A stretch of 64,000 bases of DNA, from positions 992,001 through 1,056,000 of the forward strand of contig NZ_AP012324.1 in the NCBI RefSeq assembly GCF_001025175.1. Direction: 5' to 3'. The stretch is from Bifidobacterium breve DSM 20213 = JCM 1192. Its GTDB lineage: Bacteria; Actinomycetota; Actinomycetes; Actinomycetales; Bifidobacteriaceae. Shown piece after piece: positions 8,471-16,924 of the stretch (positions are counted from its first letter, which is position 1; every line of letters starts with the position of its first letter). The notes under the pieces are model-generated. The model was not told the origin of the DNA, ran no database searches, and worked only from the letters and a program-made list of their open reading frames with translations. Made by a program: the position numbers and the translations under genes.

Positions 8471-9124
8471 TCACCGATGGGCGTTGAGCCAGAGGATGGC
8501 GAGTTGGGTGCGATTGGTCAGGCCGAGCTTGTCCAGTATCGCGCTGATGCGATTGCGGACCGTGCCTTCGCTCAGGAACAGTCTGGCGGCGATGTCGCGG
8601 TTATCGAGGCCCTCGGCGACCAGCGCGGTGATCTCACGTTCGCGCTCGCCAAGCAGGCCCTCGATGGAATCGGCGGTATCTCTGGAATCGTCGGAATCGG
8701 CAGGATTCGGAGTCCGTTCGGTGAGCTTGCCGAGCACTTCCGCGCCGAGCACCACCTGACCGGCCATCACCGCCTGCAGCGCAGGCCCGACCGTCGCCAC
8801 ATCCTGTTTGATGAGATAGCCCTTGGCACCAAGCCCCATCGCCTGCGCGATATACGACTGGTCCGCAAACGTGGTCAGGAACAGTATGCGCGCGGCCGGG
8901 TCCGTGGCCAGAATCTCGCGCGCGGCATCCAAACCGCTGGTGCCGGGCATCTGAATATCGATCAGCAGTACGTCCGGTCGGCTCGCCGGCGTCTCGAAAT
9001 AACGGCGCACGGCGGTATCGCCGTCATTTGCCGTCCATAGCACCTCGGCCGTGCCGGTGGCCGTCAGAATCGTCTCCAACGACTGGCAGACGATCGGATC
9101 ATCATCCACGATTGCGATTCTCAT
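8471..9124 (-). CDS. NarL/LuxR-type two-component response regulator
   Basis: 217 residues on the ATG at 9124, whose first base overlaps the TGA of the kinase gene (ATGA overlap), showing translational coupling. The receiver domain begins MRIAIVDDDP with the acidic pair, the phosphoacceptor Asp56 is in LLIDIQMPG, the Thr is in LFLTTFAD and the conserved Lys in GYLIKQD. The C-terminal GerE/LuxR helix-turn-helix reads LGEREREITALVAEGLDNRD...FLSEGTVRNRISAILDKLG. It is a DNA-binding regulator paired with the upstream kinase. Its likely target is the divergently transcribed ABC-2 exporter at 10862-14626, by analogy with Gram-positive kinase-regulator-ABC modules (inference). Confidence 0.93.
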   Translation of the reverse strand: MRIAIVDDDPIVCQSLETILTATGTAEVLWTANDGDTAVRRYFETPASRPDVLLIDIQMPGTSGLDAAREILATDPAARILFLTTFADQSYIAQAMGLGAKGYLIKQDVATVGPALQAVMAGQVVLGAEVLGKLTERTPNPADSDDSRDTADSIEGLLGEREREITALVAEGLDNRDIAARLFLSEGTVRNRISAILDKLGLTNRTQLAILWLNAHR

Positions 9125-10476
9125 CAATCCCTCGATTCCATGGTCCAACGCTTCTTCGGCACGGATACGAACACACGCCAGCCGTCCTCATACGGCCCGC
9201 AGACCGCGGTGCCGCCAAGGGCGCGCACGCGCGATTCGATATCCGCCAAACCCATGCCGCGCATCAGCTCATCGGCCGAACCACGCATATCGGCAACGCC
9301 GTCGGCGGCGAGTCGCGAGCCGACGTGCGTGGCGCGCATCGCACGCGGGCGGGCAGCGGCCGTCCGGGACCCATCGGACTCGGACACGGCCGGCCCCGGA
9401 TCCTGAATGACCAACTGCCAGAACGCGGGGAAGTCACGCAACGTCACGCTCGCCTCGCGCGCCGCGCTGTGATGCACCACGTTCGACAATGCCTCGCGAA
9501 TCACGGTCGCGAAACAGCGCGAGACCGGCGCAGGCGCCTTGGCGATATCGTTGGCCAGCGTCACGGCGAAACCGGGGGAGATGCCGTCGAACGACGTGAC
9601 GGCATCATCGATCTGCGCGGCGAAATCAGTGCCGTCATCCTCAAGATCATGCACCGAACGGCGCACCATCGTCATCGCATCATCCAACGTCGCACCCAAC
9701 GTGGCGAACCCTTGCGCGGCGACCGTATCGTTCGTCGCCTTGGCCACCGTTTTGCCGGCCTGCGCCTGCATGATCGCGCGGGTCAGCAGATGGCCCACAT
9801 TGTCGTGGATCTCCCGGGCGATACGCGTGCGCTCGCCGAGGGTCGCCATGCGAATCGACTGGGCGCGTTCCTCATCGATGTCGGCGATGCGCGAACGAGT
9901 GGCCCGCGAGGATTCGCGCGCCCTGTCCTGCGCGTGCAGCAACGCGCGCCGCGCCTCGTCCGAGGAGGCGCGGGCCCGGCCCAGAACGAATCCAAGCAGG
10001 GCGACCAGCGTCATCACCAGCGTCTGGAGACGGTCGGTGCCACGGGCGAACCAGAGCGCGATCAGCGGCAACACCCATATCCAGCGCGCGGCGGCCGAAA
10101 GCCACGGGGCCGAACGCATTGCATCGGCAAGGGAACGGCGAGAGGCCGCGGTCCGCGAGACACTGGGGGAGCGGCCACTTGCCGCAGTCCGTGCCCCAGC
10201 CCGGGCTCCGGTCGAGGCGAGGGCCGGCAGCCGTGCAGTATCGTAGGCGATGAGCGGCATGAACGCGCACCATGAAGGCACCGCCACGGCGATGACGAGA
10301 TACGCCGTACACAAGACCCAAGACCATTGCGCGGGACGCAGCCATTCCACCAATCCGGCGACGGAAACGGCCAACAGCAGGCCGGCGATGAACACGCCAT
10401 CGGACCGTAGCCCGACAAGCCAGGCCAAAGCCAGGCCCAACACGAGTAGCAAGCCCATCTCGGCCAACACGCGCAT
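9124..10476 (-). CDS. NarL-family sensor histidine kinase
   Basis: 450 residues. Hydrophobic helices occupy roughly residues 5-80 and 125-166, with a poorly conserved Ala/Arg/Ser-rich loop (about 88-120) between. A short coiled coil leads to the HisKA_3 box GERTRIAREIHDNVGHLL with His224 as phosphorylation site. The ATPase domain shows REALSNVVHHS (N box) and GMGLADIESRVRALGG (G box), with a low-complexity insert between them. No extracellular sensor domain is present, so it probably senses a signal in the membrane or through a partner. It is coupled to the response regulator by a one-base overlap. Confidence 0.92.
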   Translation of the reverse strand: MRVLAEMGLLLVLGLALAWLVGLRSDGVFIAGLLLAVSVAGLVEWLRPAQWSWVLCTAYLVIAVAVPSWCAFMPLIAYDTARLPALASTGARAGARTAASGRSPSVSRTAASRRSLADAMRSAPWLSAAARWIWVLPLIALWFARGTDRLQTLVMTLVALLGFVLGRARASSDEARRALLHAQDRARESSRATRSRIADIDEERAQSIRMATLGERTRIAREIHDNVGHLLTRAIMQAQAGKTVAKATNDTVAAQGFATLGATLDDAMTMVRRSVHDLEDDGTDFAAQIDDAVTSFDGISPGFAVTLANDIAKAPAPVSRCFATVIREALSNVVHHSAAREASVTLRDFPAFWQLVIQDPGPAVSESDGSRTAAARPRAMRATHVGSRLAADGVADMRGSADELMRGMGLADIESRVRALGGTAVCGPYEDGWRVFVSVPKKRWTMESRD

Positions 10477-10654
10477 GGCACCTCCCCGGCTCGACGCTCT
10501 TCCACCACCAGTCTAGCGGTGTGCGGAACACGACGAACTTGACGGGCGTGCGGAATTACCCGCATGACGGTCCAAGACAACGGGCTTACACTTCCCGAAT
10601 AGATGAGGCACAAGCGTCGGATGTCGTCGACACAACCGTAAAGGGATGATACCG

Positions 10655-10762
10655 ATGATTACGCAAAGCCACAGGGCGTCCAACTATTCGATGGACGAGA
10701 TCAGCCTGATGCCGGTCGATAAGGTGTACAAGGCCATGCAGACCGACGCCGAAGGACTGTAA
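10655..10762 (+). pseudogene. 35-residue ORF resembling the N-terminus of a P-type cation ATPase
   Basis: ATG at 10655 with AAAGGGATGAT upstream, stopping at TAA 10760-10762. The second half, MPVDKVYKAMQTDAEGL, has the spacing and composition of the cation-transporter ATPase N-terminal domain (x-V-x-x-V-x-x-x-L-x-T-D-x-x-x-G-L). The usual continuation (LSxxEAxxRLxxYGxN) is absent, and the frame runs into two stop codons and then unrelated sequence. I read it as the stub of a deleted P-type ATPase gene that still has its ribosome site. A functional micropeptide expressed ahead of the exporter is the alternative. Confidence 0.5.
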
Positions 10763-10861
10763 TGACAAATGTCACGCCTGTACGGCCAAGTCGTGACGTT
10801 TGCCTGTGGCGGCGTCCGGCCCCTTCTTGGGATGATGGAATCGCCAAGGAAGGGAGTGACT

Positions 10862-11845
10862 ATGACAACCGACAACAGAGCTTCCGAACACGACTCGACA
10901 ACCAACCCGGCTCTGGCCGTGCACGTCAGCCAACTGGTCAAACGCTACGGCGACATGGTGGCGCTCGACTATTTTGACCTTGACGTGAACCAGGGCGAGA
11001 TTTTCGGGCTGCTTGGACCGAACGGGTCCGGCAAAACCACCGCGATCAACTGCATCCTCGCGCTGCTCACCTACGATTCGGGCACGATTCGCGTGTTCGG
11101 CCAGCCGATGACGCCGACCTCCTACGCGCTGAAACGTCGTATCGGCATCGTGCCGCAGAACGTGGCCGTGTTCAACGAACTGACCGTCACCGAAAACATC
11201 GACTACTTCTGCTCGCTGTACGTGCCGAAGAAAACCGACCGCGCGCCGCTGGTCGAGGAGTCCATCGAATTCGTCGGACTCCAGGACTTCCGCAAGTTCC
11301 GGCCCGGCAAACTGTCCGGCGGTCTGCTGCGACGCCTGAACATCGCCTGCGGCATCGCGCACAAGCCTGACCTGATCTTCTTCGACGAACCCACGGTCGC
11401 CGTCGACCCGCAAAGCCGCAATTCGATTCTGGAAGGCATCCAGCGGCTCAACCAGGCCGGCGCCACGGTGATCTACACCAGCCACTACATGGAGGAGGTC
11501 GAACAGATCTGCGACCGCATCCTCATCATGGACCACGGCCGGCACCTGGCGCTCGGAACCGCCGACGAGCTCAAGAACATGATCGACACGGGCGAGCGCA
11601 TCACCATCGAAACGCTCGATCTGGCGGATTCGGCGATGGCCGAGGTCCGTGCGCTGCCGTGCGTGATCGAAGCCACCTACGACGGCAAGGAACTCGACGT
11701 GCGATGCCGTCGCGGCGAACACAACCTGACCGACGTGCTCGACGCGGTGAAACGCTCCGGCGCCAACATCGGCCACCTGACCAGTCGCCCGCCCACCCTC
11801 AATGACGTATTCCTGGAACTCACCGGCAAGGCGCTAAGGGACTAA
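10862..11845 (+). CDS. ABC-2 type exporter, ATP-binding subunit
   Basis: 327 residues. The ATG at 10862 follows GGAAGGGAGTGACT. Walker A GPNGSGKTT, Q-loop IVPQNVAVFNELTVTEN, signature LSGGLLRRLNIACGIAHKP (SGGLLRR instead of the usual SGGMKRR), Walker B LIFFDEPTVAVDP and H-loop TSHYMEEVE are all present. The roughly 100-residue C-terminal extension is typical of DrrA/NatA-type exporters. It heads an operon with two ABC-2 permease genes, divergent from the NarL-type two-component pair. Substrates of such modules are drugs, peptides or lipids and cannot be read here. Confidence 0.92.
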   Translation: MTTDNRASEHDSTTNPALAVHVSQLVKRYGDMVALDYFDLDVNQGEIFGLLGPNGSGKTTAINCILALLTYDSGTIRVFGQPMTPTSYALKRRIGIVPQNVAVFNELTVTENIDYFCSLYVPKKTDRAPLVEESIEFVGLQDFRKFRPGKLSGGLLRRLNIACGIAHKPDLIFFDEPTVAVDPQSRNSILEGIQRLNQAGATVIYTSHYMEEVEQICDRILIMDHGRHLALGTADELKNMIDTGERITIETLDLADSAMAEVRALPCVIEATYDGKELDVRCRRGEHNLTDVLDAVKRSGANIGHLTSRPPTLNDVFLELTGKALRD

Positions 11846-11851
11846 CAATCT

Positions 11852-11952
11852 TGCCCCCGCTAGCGGGGCTCCCGCGAAGCGAGTGGGGGTGGCCTTGCAA
11901 CAACCACCCTCAGTCGGCTTCGCCGACAGCTCCCGTCAGCGGGAGCAGGTAA
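11852..11952. repeat. dispersed GC-rich repeat, two-hairpin copy inside the ABC operon
   Basis: The first module, CCCCCGCTAGCGGGGCTCC through GCGAAGCGAGTGGGGG, and the second, CCACCCTCAGTCGGCTTCG through GCTCCCGTCAGCGGGAGC, each fold on themselves. The element fills the gap between ATPase and permease genes and ends just before the permease ribosome site. It could attenuate or stabilise the transcript (inference). Confidence 0.75.
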
Positions 11953-11961
11953 GGAGACATC

Positions 11962-13200
11962 ATGTGGACCACATTTCTGGTCGCATTGAAAGCGAACTTG
12001 CGCAACCGGTCGGCGTTGTTCTGGATGACCGTGTTCCCGATTGTGCTGGCGACCATGTTCAACGGACTGTTCGGCGGGCTGGCCGAAGCATACGAACTCA
12101 AGCCGGTGCCGATGGCCGTCATCGAAGACACCCGTTGGCAGCAGGCGGACGGTGCCCGCACCTTCGTAGACGCGCTGGCCGGGGAAACGGAATCGGCCTC
12201 AGACGACACGACCTACGCCGGAATCGACCAAAAGCTGCTGACCATCACCACAGTCGACACCGTGAAGGAGGCCGAACAACGGCTCGCCGACGGCACTGCC
12301 AACGGCTATCTGACCGCCGACAATAACGGCCGATTGGCGATGACCGTGAGCCGGGAAACCGCCGTCACAGCCAAGGACTCCACGCAAAACAGCGGACTGG
12401 ACATTAGCCTCGCGGCCCTGCGCGGCGTCATCGACCTGTACAACCGCACCGACGCCGTTACCCGGCAGACCATCGCCGACAATCCACAGGCCGCGCTCAG
12501 CCGGAACTTCTGGAACAGCGTCGGGCAGAACGTCGACATGACCCATGAGACGACGCTCACGCATTTCCAGCCTGACGAGATCGCCCGATACTATTACGCG
12601 CTGCTGGCCATGTCCTGCATGATGGCCATGGGATACTCCATCAGCACAGTCGCCGCCGCACAGGCGAACCTGTCCGCGCTGGGCATACGGCGGACCGTAG
12701 CGCCGCTGAGCCGGGCCAAACAGCTCGTCGCGGGCTTCCTCTCCTGCTGGCTGTGCTCGTCGGTCGCCCTGTCCATCGCATTGGCCTATATCCGGCTCGC
12801 CTGCAACGTCTCGCTCGGCGGACGCGAACCGGCGGCGATCCTCGCGGTCATCATCGCCTCGTTCATGACCAGCTCAGCAGGCACCCTGCTCGGCGCGGTA
12901 CCGAAGCTTTCCTACGACACGAAATACGGTTTGTCGAGCGGAATCGCCTGCATATTGTCGCTGTTCACCGGACTGTACGGCGGCTTCGCCATGCAGATCA
13001 GTGACTGGATAGCACGCAACGCGCCCATCCTCGGCACCATCAACCCCGCGCAACAGGTGACGAACCTGTTTTACGACATTTTGTACTACGACAGCTACCA
13101 GCCGTTCATCACCACTTGTGCCATTTTGCTGGCGATGAGCGCGGTATTCCTCTTGGCTGGCATCGCAATGCTGAGGAGGCAACGCTATGAACACCTGTAA
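11962..13200 (+). CDS. ABC-2 type exporter permease 1
   Basis: 412 residues; ATG with GTAAGGAGACATC upstream. The topology is that of the ABC-2 family: one N-terminal membrane helix (SALFWMTVFPIVLATMFNGLF), a large extracytoplasmic domain of about 180 residues, then about five C-terminal helices starting near YYYALLAMSCMMAMGYSIS. The last codons overlap the start of the second permease by 14 bases, so the two are translationally coupled and probably form a heterodimeric channel. Partner ATPase is at 10862-11845. Confidence 0.88.
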   Translation: MWTTFLVALKANLRNRSALFWMTVFPIVLATMFNGLFGGLAEAYELKPVPMAVIEDTRWQQADGARTFVDALAGETESASDDTTYAGIDQKLLTITTVDTVKEAEQRLADGTANGYLTADNNGRLAMTVSRETAVTAKDSTQNSGLDISLAALRGVIDLYNRTDAVTRQTIADNPQAALSRNFWNSVGQNVDMTHETTLTHFQPDEIARYYYALLAMSCMMAMGYSISTVAAAQANLSALGIRRTVAPLSRAKQLVAGFLSCWLCSSVALSIALAYIRLACNVSLGGREPAAILAVIIASFMTSSAGTLLGAVPKLSYDTKYGLSSGIACILSLFTGLYGGFAMQISDWIARNAPILGTINPAQQVTNLFYDILYYDSYQPFITTCAILLAMSAVFLLAGIAMLRRQRYEHL

Positions 13201-14626
13201 AGCCACATTGCGTGTACTGTTCTCGCACAGGGCCTACCTGTTGATTTACCTCGTGTTCGTGGGCATCATGATGCTGTCTATCAGCTGGTCGATGCTGTCT
13301 GGCACATCCGATTCCGCAGCCGCGGCATTCGAGCCGGCCAAAATGCGTGTCGCCGTCATCGATCGAGACTCGGACAGGGGCGGCATCGCGTCATCGATGC
13401 GCACATACCTGTCGGATTCCAGCGAACTGGTGAACGTTGACGATGCTAGTGAAACTCTGCAACAAGCCGTCGCCTCGAACTGGGTGGATCTGATCGTCAT
13501 CATCCCCGATGGTTTCGCCGACGATTTCATTGATGCCGCGGCGACAGGCGAGAATCCACCAAGCGTGGACACGGTCACCAGCTATACGTCCGGCGCAGGC
13601 TCGATGGCCCGGATGAACGTCATCGGGTTCCTTTCACTCACGCGTACGGCACTGATTGGCTCGCATACGACGGTCGATAGTGCGGCGCTCGCAGCTATGG
13701 CCGGCATCGACATTGGAGACACTGCGGGTGATTCGTCTGAAGATGGCATGGGCGGGTTTGGTGAATTCTCGAATCAGGACATGCTTGATATGCTGCCGGC
13801 CGGTCAGATTGAGAAACCCAGCGTCGGCGATCTGTTCGAGGCATCGAAAGCGGCTGCCGCATCGGCGAGTGACATGGACGCGAACCATAAGGTCGCTGTG
13901 ATCGACACGGCAAGCGCGGACGCGGAAAGTGCTTCGGACATGGCGGCCAGCGGATTCGGCAACACCATGAAAACCGCGCTGCATCCGCTGTTTTTGGCGA
14001 TGACCGTCTGCGGATCAATGATTCTGGGCACATTCACCACCGGGGAGGTTCGCCGTCGTCTCACCGCATCCCCGCAACGTATGTCGTCGATGGGACTCCA
14101 GCGGTTGCTGACGTTGGGCGGATTCGCGCTCGTCGTATGCGTCGGCTATCTGGTGCTCTCGATCGGTCTGATGATGGCGGCGGGACTCGATCCGTTGCAC
14201 CTGAGCGTCGGGGGAGTGCTGATGACGTTCTGCGCAACCTGCGTATATGCGCTGATGACCGTCGCCTGTGGATTCATGCTCAGCGAATTCGGGTTTTCGG
14301 AGGCGGCTGCCAATGGATTCGCCAATATCTTCGGCCTGCTCATCATGTTCACGTCGGGAGTTGCGTTGCCGATCGACATGATGCCTGCCGTGATGGTGAC
14401 TATGGCCAAGTTCCTGCCTGGCTGGTGGTATTGCCGAGCAATCGACAATGCGCTCGGCTTCGGCACGGCGGAGGAAACCGGCATAAGCGTCGCCGGCTGG
14501 GCCGGCTCGCTGGGATTGGTCGCACTGTTCGGCGTGATGTTCATCTGCATCGGCCTGGCCGCCGGCCGGTTCCGCCGCTCCCGCCCCGCCCTGGCCGCGC
14601 CTGCCACCACGCAGCTGGCCGAGTGA
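13187..14626 (+). CDS. ABC-2 type exporter permease 2
   Basis: 479 residues; the ATG lies inside the end of permease 1, preceded by GAGGAGGCAACGCT. It has an N-terminal helix (AYLLIYLVFVGIMMLSI), an extracytoplasmic region of about 250 residues that contains a Ser/Ala/Asp-rich stretch around residues 220-250, and five to six C-terminal helices including GLLIMFTSGVALPIDMMPAV. It pairs with permease 1. The Ala/Ser/Asp-rich part of the extracytoplasmic domain looks poorly constrained. Confidence 0.86.
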   Translation: MNTCKATLRVLFSHRAYLLIYLVFVGIMMLSISWSMLSGTSDSAAAAFEPAKMRVAVIDRDSDRGGIASSMRTYLSDSSELVNVDDASETLQQAVASNWVDLIVIIPDGFADDFIDAAATGENPPSVDTVTSYTSGAGSMARMNVIGFLSLTRTALIGSHTTVDSAALAAMAGIDIGDTAGDSSEDGMGGFGEFSNQDMLDMLPAGQIEKPSVGDLFEASKAAAASASDMDANHKVAVIDTASADAESASDMAASGFGNTMKTALHPLFLAMTVCGSMILGTFTTGEVRRRLTASPQRMSSMGLQRLLTLGGFALVVCVGYLVLSIGLMMAAGLDPLHLSVGGVLMTFCATCVYALMTVACGFMLSEFGFSEAAANGFANIFGLLIMFTSGVALPIDMMPAVMVTMAKFLPGWWYCRAIDNALGFGTAEETGISVAGWAGSLGLVALFGVMFICIGLAAGRFRRSRPALAAPATTQLAE

Positions 14627-14630
14627 GAAA

Positions 14631-16109
14631 TCAGCCTTTCAACCGATACCGCTGTACCGAGTCGTCGGCGAACTTGACTCGGGCGACCCGCCCTTCCTTC
14701 ATCAGCTCGCGCATACCGGATGTGGCGGCCAGCGGCGTCAACTGCAGTTCGCGCATGATCTCCTTGACGCTCATCGCCGAATGCCGCTCCAGTACGGTCA
14801 TAATCGCCTTGACCACGTCGCCCGGCGAACTGTTCTCCATCGTGCGTTGCTTGGTGATGGTCATCGTGAACGTGTTGATGTCGTTGCGCGTGGTCGCCGG
14901 CTCGATGCCGGCCTCACGCAACGCGGCGGCGATGCGCTGGTAGCCGTCGCCGCCTTCTGGGTTCACAAACCCGCCGCCCGGATACGGCGTGGACTCCAGC
15001 AGCGTGAACAGGAACTGGTTTCGGGTGGAGACGAACGGCGCGCCCGTCACCGGATGCGGGCTCGCCAGCACGTCATGTGTCACCATGCCGTACAGGCCAC
15101 CCGGATTGGTGATCTCGATGCGATCGGTGAACACGCTGATATGCACCTGCGTGCCGCGCGCATCGGGCGAATAATCACGGTGGGTGAGCGCGTTCGCAAT
15201 CGCCTCGCGCAACACGAGCGGCGGATAATCGGGCTTCTTCGCGCCAATCCAACGCATCAACGAGTCGACCGCATCGTCGATCATCACCGGAATCGAACCG
15301 ACCACCGACTTCGAGGCGACCAATCGCTCGTCGCCCCGGAACACATCGTCCCGGCTCGTCCCCGGAAACACGGCTATCGAAATGCCGAGCCGCGGATAGA
15401 ACTTCTGCGGATAGCGGCCCAACGCCAGCAGTCCGGCCAAGGTGGGACGCAGTATTCCGCCGACCTCCGACTCGTCGGAATCATCATGGCGCAACACCTG
15501 CAGATCCAGCAGCACATCGATGCCATCTCGGTCGGCGAACACGCGCGGATGCTGTTCGCGCACGCGCGCCAACAATCCGGCAACAAGCTGCGGGTCGAGG
15601 TCATCGGTCGTGGCGCCGGGCACGATATCCAGATCGTATGTGGGCTGCAGATGCTCCTCGATGAGCCGGTCGACCTCATAGGAGGTCATGCGCCGGTCGC
15701 CGTCGCCGGTGCGGATGAACGAGCCGCCGTGCGGTCCGAGCGCGGTGGTGAAGCAGGGCTTATCGCGCGGCAGCATTTCGTCGATGCGCGCGAACACCAG
15801 ATTCGCGCCTTCGAACGGGCAGGTGACGATCACGGGCCGCACCACCGGCGTCATCTTCTCGCACGCCTGGCTCAGCGCCTCCTGCATGGCGCGCGCGTCG
15901 AATCCCTCGACCGGCGTGAACCCGTTCTTTTCGGACAGGCCAAGGATGATCCAGCCGCCGGAGCCGTTGGAGAACGCGGACAGCGTATCGGTGATGGTCG
16001 AGGAGATCTTGCGCTTGCATTCCTTGACCTCGCACTGCTGCGTATCGTTGCCGATCAGACGCATGAGTTCGATCAGCTCAGTCATTTTGGCAGTATAGTC
16101 ATCGACCAT
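14631..16109 (-). CDS. AlbA_2 (Schlafen-like) domain transcriptional regulator / RecG-like ATP-binding protein
   Basis: 492 residues on the ATG at 16109, which has AAGGAGG upstream. A longer open frame to 16388 has no ribosome site and overlaps a decayed gene. The N-terminal domain reads EVKECKRKISSTITDTLSAFSNGSGGWIILGL, the AlbA_2/divergent AAA-4 signature. The middle has VLREAIANALTHRDYS, an HATPase-like motif of the 'ATP-dependent helicase RecG C-terminal' family, and the C-terminus is a winged helix (MSVKEIMRELQLTPLAATSGMRELMKEGRVARVKF). These proteins are thought to bind DNA, and cellular targets are mostly unknown. It is convergent with the exporter operon, with only four bases between. 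Confidence 0.85.
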   Translation of the reverse strand: MVDDYTAKMTELIELMRLIGNDTQQCEVKECKRKISSTITDTLSAFSNGSGGWIILGLSEKNGFTPVEGFDARAMQEALSQACEKMTPVVRPVIVTCPFEGANLVFARIDEMLPRDKPCFTTALGPHGGSFIRTGDGDRRMTSYEVDRLIEEHLQPTYDLDIVPGATTDDLDPQLVAGLLARVREQHPRVFADRDGIDVLLDLQVLRHDDSDESEVGGILRPTLAGLLALGRYPQKFYPRLGISIAVFPGTSRDDVFRGDERLVASKSVVGSIPVMIDDAVDSLMRWIGAKKPDYPPLVLREAIANALTHRDYSPDARGTQVHISVFTDRIEITNPGGLYGMVTHDVLASPHPVTGAPFVSTRNQFLFTLLESTPYPGGGFVNPEGGDGYQRIAAALREAGIEPATTRNDINTFTMTITKQRTMENSSPGDVVKAIMTVLERHSAMSVKEIMRELQLTPLAATSGMRELMKEGRVARVKFADDSVQRYRLKG

Positions 16110-16286
16110 GGCGGCCTCCTTGACACCATTGTGCCCCATAATCCGCCGCCCGCTCGCCTCCAGCCCCGCCGGTTCACCCCAATTCATCCAGAATTCATGG
16201 GCCAAACCAGACGAAACGAACGTCGATGTAGGGTTCGATTCCGCGTGTTCACTGACGAGATCGGCCGGTCGAGGCGGGCGGACTAT

Positions 16287-16571
16287 GTTGGGTGGCGTGG
16301 ACGGCCAGTCGAAAGGCATTATGCCGCTGCTTGCCGCGCGCGTCGCCAAGCGTACCGGTCGGCCGGTGGCCTGGCGTACGGTCGGCAAGCTCGGCGCGAC
16401 CGCCCGGCGCGTGCGCTACCGGATGATTGGCGATATCAACGACCGGCCGGACGTGCTGATCGTGTGCGTGGGCAGCAACGACATGCTCGCCGGATGTTCG
16501 GTGCGTGAAAATGGGCCGCTGACATCACCCCGGTGCTAGACGCGGCCAAGAACAAGGCCGGCAAGGTGGTG
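16287..16571 (+). pseudogene. SGNH/GDSL hydrolase remnant (truncated both ends, frameshifted)
   Basis: The frame from about 16287 reads VDGQSKGIMPLLAARVAKRT, then a Trp-Arg-Thr-Val-Gly-Lys-Leu-Gly-Ala block and DVLIVCVGSNDMLAG. The GSND is block III of SGNH hydrolases. After SVRE (about 16510) the frame is lost. Two bases later the protein resumes in another frame as WAADITPVLDAAKNKAGKVV, so GAAAATGG holds two extra A residues. The block I GDS serine and the C-terminal DxxH block are both missing. The remnant ends abruptly at about 16571, where reversed unrelated coding sequence begins. Confidence 0.75.
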
Positions 16572-16575
16572 CACT

Positions 16576-16710
16576 CTTTTGCTGGTCACTCCATCCACCA
16601 CTGCCGCGAAACCATCGGTGATGATCAGCCCGTCCTCATTGAGCGACTGGTCAGACCTCTTGCCTTGGCAGTGCTGTTCTGTGATGTGCATAGCGATTTT
16701 CGATTCCATG
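16576..16710 (-). pseudogene. N-terminal fragment of a PP2C-like or unknown protein, reversed
   Basis: On the minus strand an ATG at 16710 opens 45 codons including SLNEDGLIITDGFAAVVDGV followed by TSK. The NEDG...DGFAAVVDG pattern resembles the first Asp-containing strands of PP2C-type phosphatases (residues binding metal), although the family call is tentative. The reading frame stops being coherent where the SGNH hydrolase remnant on the opposite strand begins. It is the first part of a gene cut off by a deletion or inversion. Confidence 0.55.
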
Positions 16711-16780
16711 GTTGTCAGAACGCTTAAAGGCGTCTACTGGCTCATTATGATAGCAGCAGTGACATGCGGATATGGGGGGC

Positions 16781-16866
16781 GCTGTCTAAATGAAAGTGCA
16801 ACACCCTTTAGATTGGAGATTGTCCAGATAACCAGTGAAAGGGTGTTGCACTTTCATTTAGACAGC
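16781..16866. mobile_element. miniature element made of IS30-type ends (29-bp perfect terminal inverted repeats)
   Basis: Arms 16781-16809 and 16838-16866 are perfect reverse complements (GCTGTCTAAATGAAAGTGCA continuing ACACCCTTT). The first 49 bases, including TAGATTGGAGATTGTCCAG, match, in reverse complement, the right end of the IS30-type remnant at 35162-35469. The element has no coding capacity and is flanked by G-rich runs. It lies between the gene remnants and the MFS gene. The 86-nt RNA would fold into one long hairpin. Confidence 0.8.
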
Positions 16867-16924
16867 GGGGGGACGATTGAGAAGTCATAATTCCGTTACA
16901 CTAGCAAGGACGAGGAATTAGGGT

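Noticed and set aside
14781-16508. 575-residue plus-strand frame over the AlbA_2 gene
   Set aside because: Antisense shadow; the minus-strand gene has a strong ribosome site and family motifs.
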